Source of the DNA: Segetibacter sp.
GTDB taxonomy: Bacteria > Bacteroidota > Bacteroidia > Chitinophagales > Chitinophagaceae
Reading direction: 5' to 3'
Assembly: GCF_025963695.1 (NCBI RefSeq)
Contig: NZ_JAOQAH010000031.1
Location: 62,001-126,000, forward strand
Length of the DNA: 64,000 nucleotides
A program made the position numbers and the translations under genes. Numbering within the stretch: the first letter of the stretch is position 1; each line of letters starts with the position of its first letter. The notes beneath the pieces are model-generated. The model saw only the letters and a program-made list of their open reading frames with translations, was not told the DNA's origin and made no database searches. This document shows positions 27,414 to 35,945 of the stretch, one piece after another.

Positions 27414-28412
27414 ATGATTTTTAATAATTCTAATCCATTTGACACTATACAACAGATCGCGGGCGGCTATTGCCTTGCCCGGTGTCTTCATGCAATTGCC
27501 GATTTTGGCGTTGCCGATGTTCTCAACGGCGAACCAAAAACCGCGGAAGAAGTTGCATCTGCTACCCAAACTAATCCGGGGGCACTTCGACGAGCAGTGA
27601 GATTACTTTCTGCTTATGGAATTTTTGAAATAAATGACAATAAAATTTCTCATACTCCCGCATCGCAACTGTTAAGAAAAGATCATCCGCAATCTATGAG
27701 AGGTTTTACAAGAATGTTTAGCCTACCTATTAACTGGAAAGCGTATGAAGACTTTAATGAAGCTATTAGAACAGGTGAGCCAAATGTGGAGAAAGTGTAC
27801 ACCGGAGGTTTCTGGAAATACTTTGGTGACCATAAACAAGAGAGTGCCATCTTTAATGAAGCAATGGCTGATAAAGCAAACGCACAGTTGTATGGTATCA
27901 TGTCGTCGTACGACTTTTCAAATTTTAAAACAATTGGTGACATAGGGGGTGGGCGTGGTCATCTCTTACAAGCCGTACTACATTCAACTTCAGGGGCACA
28001 GGGAGTATTGTTCGATCTTCCACATGTGATTGAAGACGCCAGGAAAATGGCATCAGATAGGCTAACATTACAAGCAGGAGATTTTTTCAAAGACAGCCTT
28101 CCTGCCTGTGATGCTTATTTGGTTATGGAGATTATTCATGATTGGCCCGATGCTGAGTCTATAGACATTTTAAGAGCTATCCGAAAATCGGCACCACCCC
28201 AGGCTAAACTATTATTAATAGAGTCAATTATACCAGATAGCCCGGATCCCGATTGGTCGAAGATGTTAGATATACATATGTTGACATTGTTAGGAGGCAA
28301 ACAACGAACCACGAAAGAATTTGAAGCATTACTAACAGAAGCGGGATTTGCACTAACACAGGAAATAGATTGCCAGGTGGGAATTTCTATTTTGGAAGCG
28401 TCGGTCGTTTAG
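27414..28412 (+). CDS. O-methyltransferase, acetylserotonin/CrtF-type
   Basis: 332 residues, full-length plant-type class (Methyltransf_2). An N-terminal winged-helix dimerisation domain (about 1-100, CLARCLHAIADFGVADVL) is followed by a SAM-binding Rossmann domain with DIGGGRGHLL at residue 176 and the catalytic His242 in MEIIHDWPD. It transfers a methyl group to a hydroxyl of a small molecule; the substrate cannot be read from the sequence. No biosynthetic neighbours are present, so its pathway is open. Confidence 0.88.
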   Translation: MIFNNSNPFDTIQQIAGGYCLARCLHAIADFGVADVLNGEPKTAEEVASATQTNPGALRRAVRLLSAYGIFEINDNKISHTPASQLLRKDHPQSMRGFTRMFSLPINWKAYEDFNEAIRTGEPNVEKVYTGGFWKYFGDHKQESAIFNEAMADKANAQLYGIMSSYDFSNFKTIGDIGGGRGHLLQAVLHSTSGAQGVLFDLPHVIEDARKMASDRLTLQAGDFFKDSLPACDAYLVMEIIHDWPDAESIDILRAIRKSAPPQAKLLLIESIIPDSPDPDWSKMLDIHMLTLLGGKQRTTKEFEALLTEAGFALTQEIDCQVGISILEASVV

Positions 28413-28576
28413 TAAAATGTGGCAGTTTAGGTTGCCGACTCACGACTTTAAGAGCGCTCACACTTCTGTAGAAATAAGCTCTCCGTATTCAATTAGTCCG
28501 CTTTAAGATTTTTCATCCCCAATAATTCCACGCCGAACAGTTTTAAGAAAGGCTTTCCTTTAACAATTGTTATCGC

Positions 28577-29497
28577 CTATTTTAAATACTTGTCAAACCA
28601 GGAAATAAATTGCTGCTCGTCAATTCCAATATTGTCCCATCCATGTGCACCGCCTTTTTTAATGACTAGTTGATTTGAAATATTAGTCTCCTTTAATTTT
28701 TCGATGATCGTTTCCGATTGTTGCAGGGGCACAGTTCTGTCGGCATCTCCATGAATAATCAAGACCGGTGGATCATCTGAAGTGACAGCATATATGGGAG
28801 AATTCTGTTTCACTATTTCCGCCAATTTGGTCGGCTCGGCTATAACCTTATACGTCCTGGTGGAGTCACTCCACTCTTTAAACTCAAAGGCTGAAGCTAC
28901 TCCAGCTAAAGCAAGTAACCCCCTCGCCTCTGTAAGGTTTGCTTTTTCCTGGCCCCAATTTAAAAAGTCGGTTGGGGGATAAAAGACAGCTACTGCCTGT
29001 ACCCTGCTGGAAACCTTATCGATAGGATCTTTTGAAGCGGTATCAACTTTATCATCCAACAATCCTACCATCAACGATAAATGGCCACCAGAAGATGAAC
29101 CGGTAATGCCAATATGTGAAGGGTCAATATTGTATTCTTTAGCATGATACCTTATAAATCTTACAGCTCTTTTCAAATCAGCTATCTCATCGTTGATTGC
29201 ATATCTTGGTTGAGAGCCATGCATGGTAACAAAAACGGTATACCCTTTATCAACATAGATCTTTGCACGGTTAGTAAGGTATGTTGCATAATTATAACTC
29301 GATACCCAGTTTCCACTAACAACACTAATGATGGCTTTTCCGTTAGAACGTTCTTTTGGAGCCAGCTTAAACATCGTTAAAGCCATACCATCTTTTCTGC
29401 CATAAATAATTTCAGTGTTTTTAAAAGCAATAGGGTTTTGTGCTTTGCAGGCTGCAAAAGAGGAAAGGGTTATTAAGGATAATAATAGATATCTCAT
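28577..29497 (-). CDS. Alpha/beta hydrolase lipoprotein (esterase-like)
   Basis: 306 residues from the ATG at 29497, which gives a lipoprotein-type signal with FAACK (Cys near residue 17). The nucleophile is Ser135 in GSSSGG (G-x-S-x-G), with Asp in IHGDADRTVP and His in KGGAHGW near the end. It belongs to the BD-FAE/prolyl-oligopeptidase-like group, often feruloyl- or acetyl-esterases. Likely an outer-envelope carboxylesterase; the substrate is unknown. The longer frame to 29536 adds 13 residues without improving the signal. Confidence 0.85.
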   Translation of the reverse strand: MRYLLLSLITLSSFAACKAQNPIAFKNTEIIYGRKDGMALTMFKLAPKERSNGKAIISVVSGNWVSSYNYATYLTNRAKIYVDKGYTVFVTMHGSQPRYAINDEIADLKRAVRFIRYHAKEYNIDPSHIGITGSSSGGHLSLMVGLLDDKVDTASKDPIDKVSSRVQAVAVFYPPTDFLNWGQEKANLTEARGLLALAGVASAFEFKEWSDSTRTYKVIAEPTKLAEIVKQNSPIYAVTSDDPPVLIIHGDADRTVPLQQSETIIEKLKETNISNQLVIKKGGAHGWDNIGIDEQQFISWFDKYLK

Positions 29498-29669
29498 AAG
29501 TCGAAGTGATAGCTTTATGATTTGTAAATTCTGCAATAATTTTTATGCCTCATTGTACCTCGGCTCAATATTTACCTTTTCCTATTAGGCCTATAATCCT
29601 GTTGAAAATAGTGATGCTTTCGGGCGACGGATTGAACATCTGAAAGTCCGAAAAGGCTCAATTCAAACT

Positions 29670-30908
29670 TCAACTATCCCTCAATACTTCCAAAAGGGTT
29701 CGATACAGCACTTCCGCTCCCATCGTTAAATCTTCGTAAGAAGCAAACTCAAGTGGGTTATGACTAATTCCGTCTTTACAGCGAACGAAGATCATCGCGT
29801 AGTCAGTGGCATAACTTAAAGCCATAGCATCGTGAAAAGGTCCGCTCATAAGTTCCGGAGCATCAAGGTTAAGAGCAGTGCATTGGTTGTGGATAATCTC
29901 TCTGAGCCAATCTGCACAATAGCGAGGTTCGCTGTTCCAGTCTTCACTAATGATGTAAGTGAGGCGGTGTTTATGGCAAATGGCTTCTATTTGTTCGCGT
30001 AGCTCTGCTTCATATCGGTTGCGGCGGGCGAGGTCAATATCCCGAAGGTCAACGGTAAAAGTCACTTCTTCGGGAATGATGTTTCGGCTTGCGGGAAAAA
30101 CATTCAGGGCGCCTACGGTGCCTACGGTAGGCGCACCAGCTATTTGGGTAGCGATGCTGCGAAGTGCAAGAATAATTTCAGCTGCACCAACAAGGGCATC
30201 CTGGCGAATAGCCATAGGCACCGAGCCGGCATGACCGGCCATTCCCCTAAGCTTTACCGTCCACCAAAGTGGTCCGGAGATACCTGAGACAACACCGATA
30301 GGTTTATTGGCAAGATCAAGCACCGGGCCTTGCTCTATATGCAGCTCAAGGAAGCAGTGGATGCTGCCGGCGGCATACTGGCTCTCGTGAAATTTATCCG
30401 GATCGCAACCAAAGTCTGTTAGTGCCTGCCTTCGCGTGATACCCTCTTTGTCTGCCCGATCTAGTTCGCCTTCTTCGAGGCGTCCAAGAATGCCACGGCT
30501 TCCAAACAGACCTTTGTTGAACCGCCATCCCTCTTCGTCGGCAAAGGAGACCACTTCAATGGTCCGCTGCGGTTTTATAACTTGTTCGGTAAGTGTTGTA
30601 ACAGCTTCAATCGCACAAAGTACGCCAGCTACACCATCAAAGCGGCCGCCGTACGGTTGGCTATCAAGATGAGAGCCCATCATTACAACAGGCAGTTCCG
30701 GCTGGGTTCCTTCCAGCCGTCCTATCAGGTTTCCAAAGTGGTCTATCCGGGTAGTCATGCCTGCTTCGCGCATCCACATTGAGGCAAGTTCGAATGCTTG
30801 CTTTTCGGTTGGTGAAAGTGTTGGTCGATTGGTTCCGGTTTCACCTAGCTTTCCGATTTCACTCATTTGTTCAAAATGCTCCTGGAGGCGGATGGGGTTT
30901 ATAGTCAT
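29670..30908 (-). CDS. M20-family amidohydrolase (hydantoinase/carbamoylase type)
   Basis: 412 residues, full length for allantoate amidohydrolase/N-carbamoyl-L-amino-acid hydrolase. Visible metal ligands: His80 (GSHLDSQPYGG), Asp91 (GRFDGVAG), Glu125/126 (FADEEGWRF), His in LELHIEQGP and His near the end (DGISHNP), with SGPFHDAM. The reaction cleaves an N-carbamoyl amide. Two sampled 60-base lines have about 52-53% G+C against about 38-42% in the flanking genes, which suggests recent transfer. No allantoin or hydantoin genes are adjacent. Confidence 0.9.
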   Translation of the reverse strand: MTINPIRLQEHFEQMSEIGKLGETGTNRPTLSPTEKQAFELASMWMREAGMTTRIDHFGNLIGRLEGTQPELPVVMMGSHLDSQPYGGRFDGVAGVLCAIEAVTTLTEQVIKPQRTIEVVSFADEEGWRFNKGLFGSRGILGRLEEGELDRADKEGITRRQALTDFGCDPDKFHESQYAAGSIHCFLELHIEQGPVLDLANKPIGVVSGISGPLWWTVKLRGMAGHAGSVPMAIRQDALVGAAEIILALRSIATQIAGAPTVGTVGALNVFPASRNIIPEEVTFTVDLRDIDLARRNRYEAELREQIEAICHKHRLTYIISEDWNSEPRYCADWLREIIHNQCTALNLDAPELMSGPFHDAMALSYATDYAMIFVRCKDGISHNPLEFASYEDLTMGAEVLYRTLLEVLRDS

Positions 30909-31202
30909 GAAGTGGATGTAAGTTGTATGCGGGAAGTTATGAAATTATAGTTACGAGTGCCCACTTCTGAAACCTGCGGTTCTTGTTTGCAGCTGCGGGA
31001 AGGAAAGTTCATTTGCCCGTGAGTATTTTTGGATAAGAAGAAATAACCGCAGAGGAAATGCAAGTGATTTACAAAGATAACCGGAAGGTAAGTTTCGTAC
31101 TTGTCCGTGTTTTTTTGCGTGCCCTATGCGGTGAAGTATTTTTTCAAGGAATGAAACAACAGCCTCGCTTTAGTTTAAACAAGCTTAAGTTATCTTGCGA
31201 TC

Positions 31203-32426
31203 ATGAAATATCTGCTCATTTCTTTGTTCGTTCTACAGGCAGCAATTTGCTATAGTCAAAGAAATAAATCACAAAGTAATAAGGCGTATTTCCCTACTTA
31301 CGGCGAATGGAAAGAACAAAGTCCGTCAGTCTCATTTGATACTGCGAAACTTGCTGCAGCTATACAATTTGCCAAAGCCTCAGAGGTGAAGCAGACAAGA
31401 AGTATGGAATTATCACAAGCCCAAACATTTGGCAAAGAACCTTTCGGGCAGGGAGTTGGGCCTTTTTCAGACAGGGGCGATCAAACAGGAATAATTCTTC
31501 ACAAAGGATATATTGTCGCATCGTGGGGAGAACCTTTAAGGGTAGATATGACACATAGTGTTACCAAAAGTTTTTTGTCATCTGTCATCGGCCTAGCCGT
31601 TGACGCCGGGCTAATAAAAAGTGTAAATGACCCTGTTGCTAAATACGTTCCTCCTATTGAGATCTACGATCCTTTATACCATCGTTCCCCTGAAAATATA
31701 GGCACTTCTGAAATGCTTGCCCCTTTTGCTTCCCCGCATAACAGAACCCTTACGTGGGATGTTATGCTGCGGCAAACAAGCGATTGGGAAGGAACGTTAT
31801 GGGGCAAACCCGAATGGGCCGACAGACCAGATGCGGATGTTTCGAAGTGGTTGACCCGTAAAAGAAACACGCCCGGAAGTGTATATGAATACAACGATGT
31901 ACGTGTAAACGCATTGGCGCTGGCAGCAACGTGTGTATGGCGCAAACCATTACCACAAGTCCTTAAAGAACAAATTATGGATCCAATAGGGGCATCTAAC
32001 ACCTGGAGATGGACCGGTTATCGCAATTCGTGGATTGTACTCGATGGACAACCAGTTCAGTCAGTAAGCGGTGGCGGACATTGGGGTGGAGGCATGTTCA
32101 TTAATGCTTATGATATGGCTCGTTTTGGTCTACTCACCTTGCACAAAGGCCATTGGAATGGAAGGCAGTTGATATCTGAACAATGGATAAAACAATCGGT
32201 TACCCCTACCTCTGCACAACCCGGTTATGGTTTTATGAACTTTTTTGTAAATGCTGATAAAAAGTTTATGCCGAATGCACCTTCCACTGCATTTGTGCAT
32301 GTAGGCAACGGAACTAATATTATTTATGTAGATGCGGAAAACGACATAGTAATGGTTGCAAGATGGATTGAAACAAAAGCTGTTGACGGATTGGTACAAA
32401 GGGTTTTGGCAGCCCTGAAAAAATGA
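31203..32426 (+). CDS. Secreted serine hydrolase, class C beta-lactamase fold
   Basis: 407 residues with a signal peptide (MKYLLISLFVLQAAICYSQ). The nucleophile motif is Ser119-V-T-Lys122 (THSVTKSFL), followed by YEYND at about residue 228 in the YxN position, and a late HVGNGTN in the KTG-like place. It resembles 6-aminohexanoate-dimer hydrolase/esterase-type members rather than true beta-lactamases. Probably periplasmic; the substrate is unknown. The 294-base gap before it has no recognised feature. Confidence 0.85.
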   Translation: MKYLLISLFVLQAAICYSQRNKSQSNKAYFPTYGEWKEQSPSVSFDTAKLAAAIQFAKASEVKQTRSMELSQAQTFGKEPFGQGVGPFSDRGDQTGIILHKGYIVASWGEPLRVDMTHSVTKSFLSSVIGLAVDAGLIKSVNDPVAKYVPPIEIYDPLYHRSPENIGTSEMLAPFASPHNRTLTWDVMLRQTSDWEGTLWGKPEWADRPDADVSKWLTRKRNTPGSVYEYNDVRVNALALAATCVWRKPLPQVLKEQIMDPIGASNTWRWTGYRNSWIVLDGQPVQSVSGGGHWGGGMFINAYDMARFGLLTLHKGHWNGRQLISEQWIKQSVTPTSAQPGYGFMNFFVNADKKFMPNAPSTAFVHVGNGTNIIYVDAENDIVMVARWIETKAVDGLVQRVLAALKK

Positions 32427-32556
32427 TCGGTGATTATCGGGAGAAAAGTAATGTAATGGCTACAGAACCCGGTTGTGCAACCTGGAAGAAAAAATCATCC
32501 GCAAAGAAATGAAGCATGTTGAAATCCTGTTGAATTATCACTCATCTAGTATTGTT

Positions 32557-32564
32557 TATCTTTG
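32557..32564 (+). promoter_or_regulatory. Candidate -7 box of the LMW phosphatase gene
   Basis: TATCTTTG, an exact TAnnTTTG match, ends four bases before the ATG at 32569. It supports the inner start codon and suggests a leaderless transcript. The nearest TTG upstream is 24 bases away, longer than ideal. Confidence 0.4.
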
Positions 32565-32568
32565 CCCC

Positions 32569-33042
32569 ATGAAGATTTTAATGGTTTGCCTGGGGAACAT
32601 TTGCAGGAGTCCACTGGCAGAAGGGATATTAAAAGATAAAATAAAAAAAGCAGGTCTTAACTGGGAAGTAGACAGTGCAGGAACGTTGGGTCGTAATGAA
32701 GGTTGTGCGCCACACGCGTTTTCACAGAAAGTGGCGCTGGATAATGGGTTAGATATCTGTGAACTTAAATGCCGCTATTTTACAAAGGATGACATAAAAA
32801 ACTTCGACAAAATTTATGTAATGGATGATGAAAACTATCTGGACGTAAAAAGAATAAGTGGCAGTAATTGGGACTCCGGTAAAGTTGATTTGATATTAAA
32901 TGAACTTTACCCCGGTGAAGATAGAATAGTACCGGACCCCTGGTATGGCGGTGAAGAAGGTTTTCGAAAAGTATATGAAACACTAGATAAAGCATGTGAT
33001 GCTATAATTAAGAAGTATGCTCCATCAATGCACCTGGTTTAG
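32569..33042 (+). CDS. Low-molecular-weight protein tyrosine phosphatase
   Basis: 157 residues from the ATG at 32569, matching family length; the longer frame from 32473 adds 32 unrelated residues. The P-loop is VCLGNICRSP (Cys7, Arg13), with the general acid in PDPWYGG near residue 124. LMW-PTPs remove phosphate from tyrosine, and in Gram-negative bacteria some control Wzc-type kinases in polysaccharide export. No kinase is adjacent, so the target is unknown. Confidence 0.95.
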   Translation: MKILMVCLGNICRSPLAEGILKDKIKKAGLNWEVDSAGTLGRNEGCAPHAFSQKVALDNGLDICELKCRYFTKDDIKNFDKIYVMDDENYLDVKRISGSNWDSGKVDLILNELYPGEDRIVPDPWYGGEEGFRKVYETLDKACDAIIKKYAPSMHLV

Positions 33043-33111
33043 TTTACGCTGTTGAACCCGGTAACGATCCTCAACAAAAAATTCAAAAACAAATTAGTAT
33101 ATAATTTAAAT

Positions 33112-33137
33112 AAAAGCCCTTAAGAATTGGGGTAACA
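33112..33137 (+). repeat. Leader repeat before hisS
   Basis: AAAAGCCCTTAAGAATTGGG followed by GTAAC, directly before the hisS ATG. A shortened relative of the element at 1034-1061, sharing AAAAGCCC, TTGGGGT and TAAC. Confidence 0.4.
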
Positions 33138-33138
33138 C

Positions 33139-34500
33139 ATGAAAGCAACATTACCGCAAGGAACAAGAGACTTTTCTGCAGAAGTAGTTCGTAAACGCAA
33201 TTACATATTTAATACAATCAGGAGTGTTTTTGAATTGTATGGGTTTCAACCTCTTGAAACTCCCGCGATGGAAAACATGGAGACGCTGATGGGCAAATAT
33301 GGGGAAGAAGGTGACAAACTTATTTTTAAGATTTTAAATAATGGGCTCGATAACCCCGTAAAGCATTTACAGGCACAACAGGATTTCGAAAAAGTACTGG
33401 AAGGGAAAAATACAAAAGGTCTTACAGAAAGAGCATTGCGCTACGATCTGACAATACCATTTGCCCGGTATGTTGCCATGAACTTTGGACAGCTAACGCT
33501 TCCTTTTAAGCGTTACCAGATTCAGCCTGTGTGGCGGGCCGACCGACCCCAGAAAGGAAGATACCGGGAGTTTTACCAATGCGATGCAGATGTGGTTGGA
33601 AGTAATAGTCTTCTAAATGAAGCAGAGCTTACAAGCATTTACAGCACCGTTTTTAAAAAGCTGGGAATAGACGTAGAAATAAGGATCAACAGCCGTAAAA
33701 TTTTAGCCGCATTAGCGGAGTTATGTGGAGGTGCAGATAAAATGATGGACATCACCATTGCAATAGATAAGCTGGACAAAATTGGGATGGAGAAAGTAAA
33801 GGAAGAACTTTCTCAAAGAGGGCTAGATGCAGGCCAAATTTCGGGAATTGAAAATTATCTTTTAATAAGTGGAACTAATAAAGAAAAAATTCACGCATTA
33901 CAAAACCTTATTGGCGGTATAGAAACTGGCAAAAAGGGAATTGAAGAAATTCAATTTCTCCTAAGCTTCCTTCCTGAATCAGTCACTAGTCAACTGTCAA
34001 CTGACTTTACACTTGCCCGCGGCCTTAACTATTACACCGGGATAATTTTTGAGGTAAAAGCGAAAGGCGTACAAATGGGAAGTATTGGTGGAGGGGGAAG
34101 ATATGATGACCTAACAGGGTTGTTTGGTGTACCAAACGTACCGGGTGTTGGAGTCAGTTTTGGAGTTGACCGCATCTACGACGTGATGGAAGAATTAAAA
34201 CTTTTTCCGGAAACTGTGCAAACAGGAACTAAAGTTCTGTTTTTTAATTTAGGCCAAGCTGAAAGTAAAACAGCTTTTGGACTGATGCAGCAATTACGGG
34301 ATAAAGGCACTACATCAGAAATTTTTCATGAAAACGCAAAGTTTGACAAGCAGTTTAAGTACGCCGATAAAAAAGGAATTGCATATGCCGTTATTATAGG
34401 AAGCAAGGAATTGGAGGAAGGGACTTGCGTTATCAAGGATTTAAAGAAGGGAGAGCAAAAAACTATAGGACAAGGAGAATTGATGGATGAAATGTTTTAG
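33139..34500 (+). CDS. hisS: Histidyl-tRNA synthetase
   Basis: 453 residues, class II synthetase. Motif 1-like region near PLETPAMENMETL; motif 2 in RYDLTIPFARYVAMN and QPVWRADRPQKGRYREFYQ; histidine-A signature in LARGLNYYTGIIFEV; GGGGRYDDLTGLFG is motif 3-like. The anticodon-binding domain occupies roughly the last 90 residues. It charges tRNA-His. The length is normal, and the ATG at 33139 fits the conserved KATLPQGTRDF start. Confidence 0.97.
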   Translation: MKATLPQGTRDFSAEVVRKRNYIFNTIRSVFELYGFQPLETPAMENMETLMGKYGEEGDKLIFKILNNGLDNPVKHLQAQQDFEKVLEGKNTKGLTERALRYDLTIPFARYVAMNFGQLTLPFKRYQIQPVWRADRPQKGRYREFYQCDADVVGSNSLLNEAELTSIYSTVFKKLGIDVEIRINSRKILAALAELCGGADKMMDITIAIDKLDKIGMEKVKEELSQRGLDAGQISGIENYLLISGTNKEKIHALQNLIGGIETGKKGIEEIQFLLSFLPESVTSQLSTDFTLARGLNYYTGIIFEVKAKGVQMGSIGGGGRYDDLTGLFGVPNVPGVGVSFGVDRIYDVMEELKLFPETVQTGTKVLFFNLGQAESKTAFGLMQQLRDKGTTSEIFHENAKFDKQFKYADKKGIAYAVIIGSKELEEGTCVIKDLKKGEQKTIGQGELMDEMF

Positions 34501-34568
34501 TAAGTCTGCTACCCCCCGGCGCATCGCAAAATTACGCAGGCCGTTTCGCTGTTGAAAAGAGATTTGCA

Positions 34569-34592
34569 GTACAAGTGAGTGACACAACGATG
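34569..34592 (+). repeat. Dispersed repeat, copy 9 (head only, T/A type)
   Basis: GTACAAGTGAGTGACACAAC followed by GATG, identical to copy 2 over 20 bases. I see no tail at the usual distance. It lies between hisS and rlmN. Confidence 0.6.
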
Positions 34593-34711
34593 TTTAATAT
34601 TTATTCAAAAGTCTATCTCAATAGCTGCCTTAAAATAAATTTTCATGCACATTTCTCCTTGATTTCGGAAAACTTTACATATTGAAACTCAGTATGAGAT
34701 GAGCGGTCACT

Positions 34712-34719
34712 TACCTTTG
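34712..34719 (+). promoter_or_regulatory. Candidate -7 box of rlmN
   Basis: TACCTTTG, an exact TAnnTTTG match, ends five bases before the rlmN ATG. A TTG at standard -33 spacing is not evident. Confidence 0.35.
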
Positions 34720-34724
34720 CACCC

Positions 34725-35816
34725 ATGAAATCACAAAAGAATATTCGCCACTTGAGTTTAGAAGAGTTGGCGAATTACTTTGAACAAATCGGTGAAAAAA
34801 AATTCAGGGCTAAACAGGTGTATGAATGGCTGTGGCTAAAACAGGCGCATAGCTTTGAAGCGATGACGAACCTGAGCAAAGAATTACGGACCAAACTACA
34901 AGAACATTTTACTTTACCTGCACTGAGGGTAGAAACTACACAATATAGCGAAGACGGAACGGTTAAAAGCCGCTTTAAAACAGTGGAAGGCCATATGGTT
35001 GAAGGTGTTTTAATACCAGCAGATGAACGCCAGACCGCTTGTGTTTCCTCGCAAATCGGTTGCAGCCTTAGCTGTAAGTTTTGCGCCACAGGCTATATGG
35101 AGCGCAAGCGAAATCTTGATTACGATGAAATTTATGACGAGGTTGTTTTGCTGAACCAGCAGGCCAATAAGGTATACAATAAGAAGCTGAGTAATATTGT
35201 TTTTATGGGCATGGGTGAACCTTTGCTTAATTACAAAAACGTATTAAAAGCCATTGAGAAAATAACTTCGCCCGAAGGACTTGGAATGAGCCCGAGACGA
35301 ATAACCGTTTCGACAGCGGGTGTGGCCAAAATGATCAAACAATTAGGCGACGATAAAGTACGTTTCAACCTTGCGCTTAGCTTACATGCTGCCACAGATG
35401 TGAAGCGTAACGAGATTATGCCGATCAACGAAAGCAACAACATTAAGGCGCTGATAGAAGCTTTGAACTATTTTTATAAGCAAACCGGCAACGAGATAAC
35501 TTTTGAATACATCCTGTTTCAAAACTTTAACGACTCAATAAAAGACGCGGACGAGCTAATCAAAATTTACCGCCAGGTTCCGGCAGACCTTGTCAATATT
35601 ATTGAATACAACCCTATTGATGCCGCAAAATTTCTGAAGCCAGACGAGGAAACAGTTGAAAGGTTTATGAACCATTTATCTAAAGCGCGTGTAAATGCAA
35701 GACTTCGCAGAAGCCGGGGTAAAGATATTGATGCGGCGTGCGGTCAACTTGCCAACAAAAACACGCTTGAACTTGTTGAGAAAACGAATAATGAACAATT
35801 AATAATGAATAATTAA
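34725..35816 (+). CDS. rlmN: Dual-specificity 23S rRNA/tRNA methyltransferase RlmN
   Basis: 363 residues, radical SAM enzyme that methylates C2 of A2503 in 23S rRNA and A37 of some tRNAs. The 4Fe-4S cysteines are C113, C117 and C120 (IGCSLSCKFCATGY). The two mechanistic cysteines are present: C106 and C339 (DIDAACGQL). FMGMGEPLLNY is conserved. The last residues (NNEQLIMNN) are encoded by a long inverted repeat that also spans the stop (35783-35853), so the tail is a repeat-derived extension, not family sequence. Confidence 0.97.
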   Translation: MKSQKNIRHLSLEELANYFEQIGEKKFRAKQVYEWLWLKQAHSFEAMTNLSKELRTKLQEHFTLPALRVETTQYSEDGTVKSRFKTVEGHMVEGVLIPADERQTACVSSQIGCSLSCKFCATGYMERKRNLDYDEIYDEVVLLNQQANKVYNKKLSNIVFMGMGEPLLNYKNVLKAIEKITSPEGLGMSPRRITVSTAGVAKMIKQLGDDKVRFNLALSLHAATDVKRNEIMPINESNNIKALIEALNYFYKQTGNEITFEYILFQNFNDSIKDADELIKIYRQVPADLVNIIEYNPIDAAKFLKPDEETVERFMNHLSKARVNARLRRSRGKDIDAACGQLANKNTLELVEKTNNEQLIMNN

Positions 35817-35853
35817 CGGAGAAGCTTCAATTATTCATTATTAATTATTCGTT
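35783..35853. repeat. Long palindrome overlapping the rlmN 3' end
   Basis: Left arm 35783-35814 and right arm 35829-35853 are inverted copies; the left arm has an extra seven bases (an internal partial duplication of AATAATGAA-type units). The right arm starts AATTATTCATTATTAATTAT. It could form a strong hairpin and may act as terminator for rlmN. Confidence 0.7.
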
Positions 35854-35945
35854 GGCGCCTCTCCTTAAATTATTGTTAGTCTGCATTACGAATAAAAATA
35901 TCTGCCTAAATTGTCGCCGATTTCATAACACTAATACAAGCAGCT

